Shown here piece after piece: positions 52,510 to 57,296 of a stretch of 57,296 nucleotides of DNA. The notes below the pieces were generated by a model, which ran no database searches, was not told where the DNA came from, and saw only the letters and a list, made by a program, of their open reading frames with translations. Every line of letters begins with the position of its first letter. The stretch's first letter is position 1. A program made the translations under genes and the position numbers. Source of the DNA: an uncultured Prevotellaceae bacterium (lineage in GTDB: Bacteria; Bacteroidota; Bacteroidia; Bacteroidales; Bacteroidaceae); contig CADAAR010000019.1 of the NCBI GenBank assembly GCA_902785945.1, positions 1 through 57,296 on the forward strand. The letters are read 5' to 3'.

Positions 52510-54585
52510 TTAGAATCCACCACCGGGGAAGCCGCCGCCAAAGCCGCCACCGCCGAAGCCGCCTCCACCGAAGCCGCCGCCGCCGAAGCCACCGCCGCCA
52601 CGACGATTACCGCCCTGACCACGACCCTGACCACCACGGCCCTGACCGCCGCCGAAGCCTCCGAACTGAGGTGCCGGACGCTTGGCAATCTCGAGCAACA
52701 GCTTGATCAACGCAGCACGACGCATGCTCCATGTGGGATAGTCGTCAGCCTTCAGCACATCCATCTGGAAACCAGGCATACCGCCACCCTGACGGGCACC
52801 ACCACCAGGCATATTCTGCATGAAGTCCATGCTACTGGTAGTCAGGATACAAGCCTTGGCCTTACCGTCGGCAATCAGACGGTCAACGATGGCATCAGCG
52901 CCACCCACCTTAAACCAGCTCTCCATCGTATCATCCTTGCCAGGAACCAGCTGAATCATCGTAGGCATCGAGAACATACCCATGCCACCAGCTGCAGGCT
53001 GTCCGCCAGGTGTAGGCGATGTATACCAAGCCTCGTTCTGCTCCAGATCGTAAGCCACACGGCCATGCTCTATCTCACCCTGCGATGCGAAGTTGTAAGG
53101 TGAGTTAGGATTATCGGCAATGCTATACTTAAAGCCCTTGTCAGGCGACAGGAACATGTTGCTGGGGTCAGCCACAGGTGTATTGTCCACGAGGAAACAA
53201 TATCTGAAGGTCTCAAACAGGAAGTCGCTGATGGTAATGCTCCACACACCAGTTGTATCTTTCTCCATCAGCATCGGTGCAGGCAGAATGTCACAGTTAA
53301 ACTTCACAGTGTCGGCCTCAGGTGCCTTCAGACGGAAGGTGATACCCTCATCAGTATACTCAGGCGAAACCACCGGACGTGGGAACAGACGAGCCATCGT
53401 AGCACCCGTAAACTGCTGCTCCTGACCAGTCTTGGCAGGTGCGGGCTGGGCGTTCTTCATCGCCTCCTCAGAAGCCTTCTTGTTGAACAACAGGCGCAGG
53501 GTCTTATCCAGGAAATACTTGGCGTTCATCCAAGTATGGCCGAATTTATCGTTGGTAAACTCCTTCACTGCGGTGATACCCTTCTGATCCAGGAACTCCA
53601 TATAGTCGCGGGCGTTGCCATAGAGGAAATCATCGGTGCCCACGCCAAGCCAGAACAGATGGATCTTCTTGTTCGTAGCAGCGGCATTGTCATAGACATT
53701 AGGAAGCGTAGTCGAAGTAAATGAGCTGTAGCTGCAGAGATACGAGAACTTGTCGAGATTGGTCAGACCAATGGCGAGTGCCTGGTTGCCACCACGTGAG
53801 AAACCACCGATGGCACGGTTGTCGGCATTGTTGATCGTACGATAGTTCTTCTCGATATACGGCATCAGGTCGTTGATCAGGTCCTTGCTGAACACGTCGC
53901 CGCCAAACTGCATCTGGGGAGCACCGCCCTGGGCAGGTGCAGCTGGTTTCAGCTTCGAGGGGTTACCATAAGGCAGCACGATGATCATCTCCTTGGCAGC
54001 CTTCTCGTTCAGCAGGTTGTCGAGGATATAGTTCACACGACCCACCTTGTAGTACACCTCCTCCGTGTCAGTCGTACCGCTGATGCAATAGAACACAGGA
54101 TACTTCTTGTCGCGGTCCATCATGTAGTTGGGAGGCAGACAGACGATGGCATTGTTCGTGGCACCCAGACTCTTCGAATAATAGTGCACATACTCCACAC
54201 GTCCGTGGGGCACATCGTCCTTGATGTCGTGGATACGCTTGCCGTCGCTGATCTCCAGCAGACTGTTCTTAAAGCCCTCATTCGGGAAATAGAGTTGGTT
54301 GCGGGGGTCCATCACCTGGATACCGTCAACAATAAAGCAATAGGGATACATGTCGGGTGCGGCAGGACCGAGGGTGGCCGTCCACACACCATCAGCACCC
54401 TTCGTCATAGGCTTACGGCCAGCAAACTGGACATCCACCTGAACGTCCTTTGCATAGTCGTTCCAATACTTGAAAGTGACTGTACCGTCCTTATTCACGA
54501 CGGTCGACTTCTCTAAGGCCCCTTGGGCCATGCAGTTCGTAGCAAAAGCAATTACTGCTGTTAAGGCAAAACATTTTAACTTCAT
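52510..54585 (-). CDS. CE1-like esterase with second degenerate esterase half and Gly-rich tail
   Basis: 691 residues; signal peptide ends NCMAQ (about 21). First half: CBM48/E-set-like domain (about 25-125), then a CE1 alpha/beta hydrolase (about 130-375) with nucleophile elbow GGFSRGGNQA, acid in GVGTDDFLYG and catalytic His in DKFGHTWMN. The second half repeats this: E-set (about 405-500), then a shortened esterase-like part (HGRVAYDLEQNEAWY, WFKVGGADAIVDRLIADGKA, TWSMRRAALIKLLLEI) with no nucleophile elbow. The last 50 residues are Gly/Arg/Gln/Phe repeats of GGGGF type. CE1 enzymes remove feruloyl or acetyl groups from xylan. First gene of the esterase-GH3-MFS operon. Confidence 0.88.
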   Translation of the reverse strand: MKLKCFALTAVIAFATNCMAQGALEKSTVVNKDGTVTFKYWNDYAKDVQVDVQFAGRKPMTKGADGVWTATLGPAAPDMYPYCFIVDGIQVMDPRNQLYFPNEGFKNSLLEISDGKRIHDIKDDVPHGRVEYVHYYSKSLGATNNAIVCLPPNYMMDRDKKYPVFYCISGTTDTEEVYYKVGRVNYILDNLLNEKAAKEMIIVLPYGNPSKLKPAAPAQGGAPQMQFGGDVFSKDLINDLMPYIEKNYRTINNADNRAIGGFSRGGNQALAIGLTNLDKFSYLCSYSSFTSTTLPNVYDNAAATNKKIHLFWLGVGTDDFLYGNARDYMEFLDQKGITAVKEFTNDKFGHTWMNAKYFLDKTLRLLFNKKASEEAMKNAQPAPAKTGQEQQFTGATMARLFPRPVVSPEYTDEGITFRLKAPEADTVKFNCDILPAPMLMEKDTTGVWSITISDFLFETFRYCFLVDNTPVADPSNMFLSPDKGFKYSIADNPNSPYNFASQGEIEHGRVAYDLEQNEAWYTSPTPGGQPAAGGMGMFSMPTMIQLVPGKDDTMESWFKVGGADAIVDRLIADGKAKACILTTSSMDFMQNMPGGGARQGGGMPGFQMDVLKADDYPTWSMRRAALIKLLLEIAKRPAPQFGGFGGGQGRGGQGRGQGGNRRGGGGFGGGGFGGGGFGGGGFGGGFPGGGF

Positions 54586-54619
54586 AAAAAAATAGTTTAA
54601 ACAAGTTAGAAATTTTGAG

Positions 54620-54627
54620 CAAAGTTA
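54620..54627 (-). promoter_or_regulatory. Promoter -7 box of the esterase-GH3-MFS operon
   Basis: TAACTTTG on the minus strand, about 35 bp before the start codon. The -33 region has only TTGG (54650-54647), so an activator may be needed. Confidence 0.55.
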
Positions 54628-54782
54628 GCAATTATTATTGAACGAACCAAGCCTATATATCAAGATTAATATTTTTTAAATATGTGATTGTTAATGTTCT
54701 TTAATTGTCTGCGAGGGCGTTTTACTTTCCGCATTTTCGTTCGTCTATGTCTTATTAGAAACGATTCAAAATACGTATTTTT

Positions 54783-55655
54783 ATGAAAAAGTTCATCACA
54801 ACCCTCTTCATGGCAGCCTGCGTTCAGGTGATGGCTGCCGCCACCGTCGTGGAAGAGTCTGCCGACGGTAAGTACATCATCAAAAACAGTGAGGTCACGA
54901 TGACCATCGACGTCAACGGCGGCAAGATCCTGTCGTACAAATACGGCGATGCCGAGGTGATCAGCCAGACGCGTTTCCCCAACTCGTTCGGCAGCACCTT
55001 CTGGACCAGTCCGCAGAAAGAATGGAACTGGCCCCCAGTGCCTGAGTTCGACCGCAACCCCTACAAGGTGGAGAAGGGCGATAAGCTTGTGATGACCAGC
55101 GAGGTGTCGCAGAAGTTGAATTACCGCGTCACCAAGACCTTCACAGCCAATGCCGACAAGTCGATCACCGTCAGCTACACCATCAAGAACGAGTCTGACG
55201 AGACCCGCAAGGTAGCCCCTTGGGAAATTACCCGTGTGCCCAACGACGGTGTCATCTTCTTCGATGCGCCCATCGACGCCATCACCCCTGCAGGCCTGTT
55301 GGATTTCAAGCCGCAGTTTGGTCTGAGCTGGTACCTGGCCGATGAGGCCCAGCAGAACCGCAAGATCAATGCCGACGGTAAGGGTTGGCTGGCCTATTGC
55401 GCCAACGGTTTACTGATGGTGAAAAAGTTTGAAGATCTGGACGCTTCTCAGCCCGCACCTGAGGAGGCTGAGATTCAGGTCTACGTCAACATGCGCAAGA
55501 GCTTTATCGAGCTCGAGAGTCAGGGTGCTCACACCGAACTGAAGCCAGGCGCCGAACTCAAATGGACCGTCACTTGGTATCTCGCACCCTTCGATGGCAA
55601 GGCAGAACCCAGCGAAGCCCTCAAGAAGAAAGTCAAGAGCCTCGCCAAATTATAA
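54783..55655 (+). CDS. Secreted DUF4380-like protein
   Basis: 290 residues; signal peptide ends MAAA (about 20). A single beta-rich domain of the galactose-mutarotase-like fold is likely: MTIDVNGGKILSYKYGDAEVI, FWTSPQKEWNWPPVPEFDRNPY and WEITRVPNDGVIFF resemble DUF4380 proteins. No catalytic residue can be named. It is divergent from the esterase operon (197 bp between starts; no clear plus-strand TAnnTTTG). Its stop codon overlaps the convergent pseudogene's stop by 6 bp. Possibly handles a sugar in the same hemicellulose pathway. Confidence 0.75.
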   Translation: MKKFITTLFMAACVQVMAAATVVEESADGKYIIKNSEVTMTIDVNGGKILSYKYGDAEVISQTRFPNSFGSTFWTSPQKEWNWPPVPEFDRNPYKVEKGDKLVMTSEVSQKLNYRVTKTFTANADKSITVSYTIKNESDETRKVAPWEITRVPNDGVIFFDAPIDAITPAGLLDFKPQFGLSWYLADEAQQNRKINADGKGWLAYCANGLLMVKKFEDLDASQPAPEEAEIQVYVNMRKSFIELESQGAHTELKPGAELKWTVTWYLAPFDGKAEPSEALKKKVKSLAKL

Positions 55656-56851
55656 TCCCAGACTGTCCAACAGTCCGCAAATCAGATCCCGTTGGTATCC
55701 AGGCATGATGATATGATGGTTACCAATGGGATTTTTCATGAAATAAGCCATCTGACTTTTATCCGACAATTCTATCACCTGTTGCGTCCTGCAGAGATCG
55801 GGCTTCGCCTGATTGCGCACCAGCGTACCCTCGGCCACGAAATAGCGCGACAGATCGCCAGCAAGTTTAAAGATCGTGACGGCTCCCTCTTTCATAAAAC
55901 CTCTGATGCCCACACCGATGCCCGACTCGAAATGGGTGTCGAGTTCATACTCCTCCACCATATCGAAGGGAATGGTGCAATGGGCAAACAACATCTCGCC
56001 CGTTTCAGGATTGATGTGCGAGGGATTGGCCTGGAACCCTGACACACCCAGCAGCGCCCGCACAATCATCATCGACAGCAGCGCAGGCACATCGCCCTCA
56101 CAACCAGCCACAAAGCCTTCCGAATTGAGTTTCGCCAGCGCCAGACATCCTGTGTTCTTCACCGCTGTCAGCAGGTCGAAGCAGCGCAGGGTAAAGCCTT
56201 GAAGCTGGTAGGTATCAATCATTGTCTTCAGGGCCTCGTAGATATTTAAGGCGCCAGGTATGGGGCCTGCTGAATAGTCGCAACGTCCGAAGCAGCCTGA
56301 ACAGCCTCATCGCCCTTTTTCCCGATAGCATCGAGCAGCGCCTGCATGGGGATATCCACCAGTTCCACACCCAGCCGCTCCAGCACTGCCTTTTTGTCAG
56401 CATGACTCGAAATAAGCCAGTCCGACGGCTCGCCAATCACTCCAAGCCTTGCGCCCTGAAGCTTTTTATAAGCCTGCTCAATCATCTCTAAGAGCTGAAT
56501 GCGCTGGGCAATATAGGTCGTACTACCGTGAATAATCTCGCCCCGTATGTCGTGCTGTCGCAGATAAGAGAGTATCTCCATCGATGCCGCCAGCGAATTG
56601 CTCTTGCCCGATGTCAGCAGATAGAAAGGTCGGCTGCTCTTGGCCTGCAACGTGGGCAGCAGCTGTTTAAAGATGCCCTCCGTACCGCCCGTACGCACAT
56701 AGATTAGGCTGAGGTCAGCAGTCCCATAGTCACCGTAATCGCTGCCTTTCAACTCAAACTCCAGGCCAATGCTTTCCAAAAACTCACGCGTAACGGCACT
56801 CACCGCCTTCTCATCGTGCAATGCCGATGTCAGTGTATAAATTGCTATCAT
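55650..56851 (-). pseudogene. L-fucose/arabinose isomerase-like protein, frameshifted
   Basis: The N-terminal part (56851 down to a stop at 56246-56248) starts MIAIYTLTS and carries a sugar-isomerase-like Rossmann region. The C-terminal part (from about 56260 to 55650) continues in another frame with LNIYEALKTMIDTYQLQGFT, RCFDLLTAVKNTGCLALAKLN and CEGD, matching the C-terminal half of FucI-like (COG2407) proteins. A single missing base near 56246-56265 would explain it, because the two frames read on smoothly. No standard slippery heptamer is seen, so programmed shifting is unlikely. It is either a recent mutation or an assembly error. Confidence 0.85.
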
Positions 56852-56910
56852 TCTTTCTTCAGGTTTAAAATAGTTACACTTTATTTCTGAAATCATTTCG
56901 ATTAATGCTG

Positions 56911-56918
56911 CAAAGATA
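56911..56918 (-). promoter_or_regulatory. Promoter -7 box of the isomerase-like gene
   Basis: TATCTTTG on the minus strand, 60 bp before the ATG at 56851. No clear -33; it abuts the upstream gene's terminator. Confidence 0.5.
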
Positions 56919-56921
56919 GCA

Positions 56922-56957
56922 AAAATCCGTGAAACTACCAGCAGTTCCACGGATTTT
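56922..56957 (-). terminator. Terminator of the M15-like peptidase gene
   Basis: A 15-bp stem with one G-T pair (AAAATCCGTGGAACT with AGTTTCACGGATTTT on the minus strand) and a 6-nt loop, ending in TTTTT. It starts 6 bp after the stop codon. Confidence 0.85.
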
Positions 56958-56963
56958 CTTTAT

Positions 56964-57296
56964 TTACCTACAGTCGAAGAGAATCTTCCTGCGATTGTCC
57001 TTCGGCCGCACGGCGAAGTGAATCCAATAGGTAGTGCCGCGCTGTTCGAGGATGAGCTCATCGAAGTCACGCTTCGTTCCATCAGCGATATCCAGCAATA
57101 TCCCCGCCATCCTGATCATATGCTCAGGTCCATAGCAACGGATATCCACCGCGCAACCCCTCAGATGATTGCTTCCCTTCGCTCCCCCGCACATCCGATT
57201 CACCTCCTCACTCCTGAATCCGCTCGTAATAACGATGGGAATGTCAGGTGACACACAGGGACTGTCCCCTCTGTGAGCAGGGAGCTCTGCGACCGA
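56964..57296 (-). CDS. M15-like D-Ala-D-Ala carboxypeptidase family protein, 5' end cut by window
   Basis: 110 codons are visible and the frame stays open to the right edge, so the real start is beyond the window; an internal GTG at 57254 is not a convincing start. ITSGFRSEEVNRMCGGAKGS, NHLRGCAVDI and, near the end, WIHFAVRP fit the zinc-binding pattern (H-D-H) of Peptidase M15-type cell-wall hydrolases, including those of phage origin. A REP-like palindrome (57249-57277) lies in frame and encodes AHRGDSPCVSP just before the conserved core. Confidence 0.78.
   Translation of the reverse strand, partial: SVAELPAHRGDSPCVSPDIPIVITSGFRSEEVNRMCGGAKGSNHLRGCAVDIRCYGPEHMIRMAGILLDIADGTKRDFDELILEQRGTTYWIHFAVRPKDNRRKILFDCR
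57249..57277. repeat. REP-like GGACTGTCCC unit inside the M15-like gene
   Basis: Core AGGGACTGTCCCCT (57257-57270) flanked by CACAC and CTGTGAG; same orientation as the two units at 35010-35071. Confidence 0.8.

Noticed and set aside
56240-56270. Programmed ribosomal frameshift in the isomerase-like gene
   Set aside because: No slippery heptamer of the X-XXY-YYZ type and no clear downstream pseudoknot; a simple indel explains it better.
57249-57277. RGDSP integrin-binding-like peptide in the M15-like protein
   Set aside because: It is encoded by a REP-like palindrome and differs in the other copies (HRDSP, HTGDSP), so the match to the fibronectin motif is most likely chance.

Overview
The window is chromosomal DNA of a Bacteroidales bacterium, most likely a gut or rumen Prevotellaceae (Prevotella/Segatella-like). 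The evidence is two SusC/SusD pairs, lipoproteins with Bacteroidota-type lipoboxes, secreted proteins ending in type IX-like sorting tails, a lipid A kinase (LpxK), and many promoters of the Bacteroidota type (-33 TTTG, about 20 nt, then -7 TAnnTTTG). No phage, IS element, CRISPR array or plasmid gene was recognised.

Layout. 1-3.9 kb is housekeeping: the start of gap, then mscL, guaA and a sugar-1-phosphate nucleotidyltransferase. 4.0-6.7 kb holds a secreted CotH-kinase-like protein. 6.7-13.3 kb (minus strand) holds three tandem paralogous secreted proteins with CBM4/9-like modules and a shared C-terminal tail. Divergent from them, 13.6-32.7 kb is one apparent operon: FAS1 lipoprotein, SusC, SusD, three FAS1 lipoproteins, SusC, SusD. 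It contains no recognisable enzyme. 32.7-41.0 kb (minus) holds a phosphotransferase-RapZ fusion, a DUF4450-like glycosidase candidate, groES-groEL and a GH28 enzyme. 41.2-48.6 kb (plus) holds sppA, lpxK, a purine nucleoside phosphorylase, thiL, tRNA-Phe, a histidine phosphatase and a type II pantothenate kinase. 48.6-54.6 kb (minus) is a plant cell-wall operon: CE1-like esterase, GH3 enzyme and MFS transporter. The right end holds a DUF4380-like protein, a frameshifted fucose-isomerase-like gene and a truncated M15-like peptidase.

How the genes may work together. The 6.7-32.7 kb block looks like a surface binding and uptake system. The three secreted proteins and the FAS1 lipoproteins would be binders, and the SusCD pairs would be importers. 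Two of the divergent paralogs share an identically spaced 45-bp block upstream of the -7 box, and one copy of it lies midway between the two divergent promoters. The nucleotidyltransferase and the phosphotransferase-RapZ gene resemble a MurU/AmgK-type pair but lie 29 kb apart on the same strand, so the block may be an inserted island.

The other striking structure is a family of short tandem arrays with 7-8 bp periods. They lie mostly just upstream of start codons, but also inside genes: twice in frame in cytoplasmic or membrane proteins and twice as the hydrophobic core of lipoprotein signal peptides. REP-like palindromes also lie in frame inside two genes. All family assignments are from reading the sequence; no database search was run.
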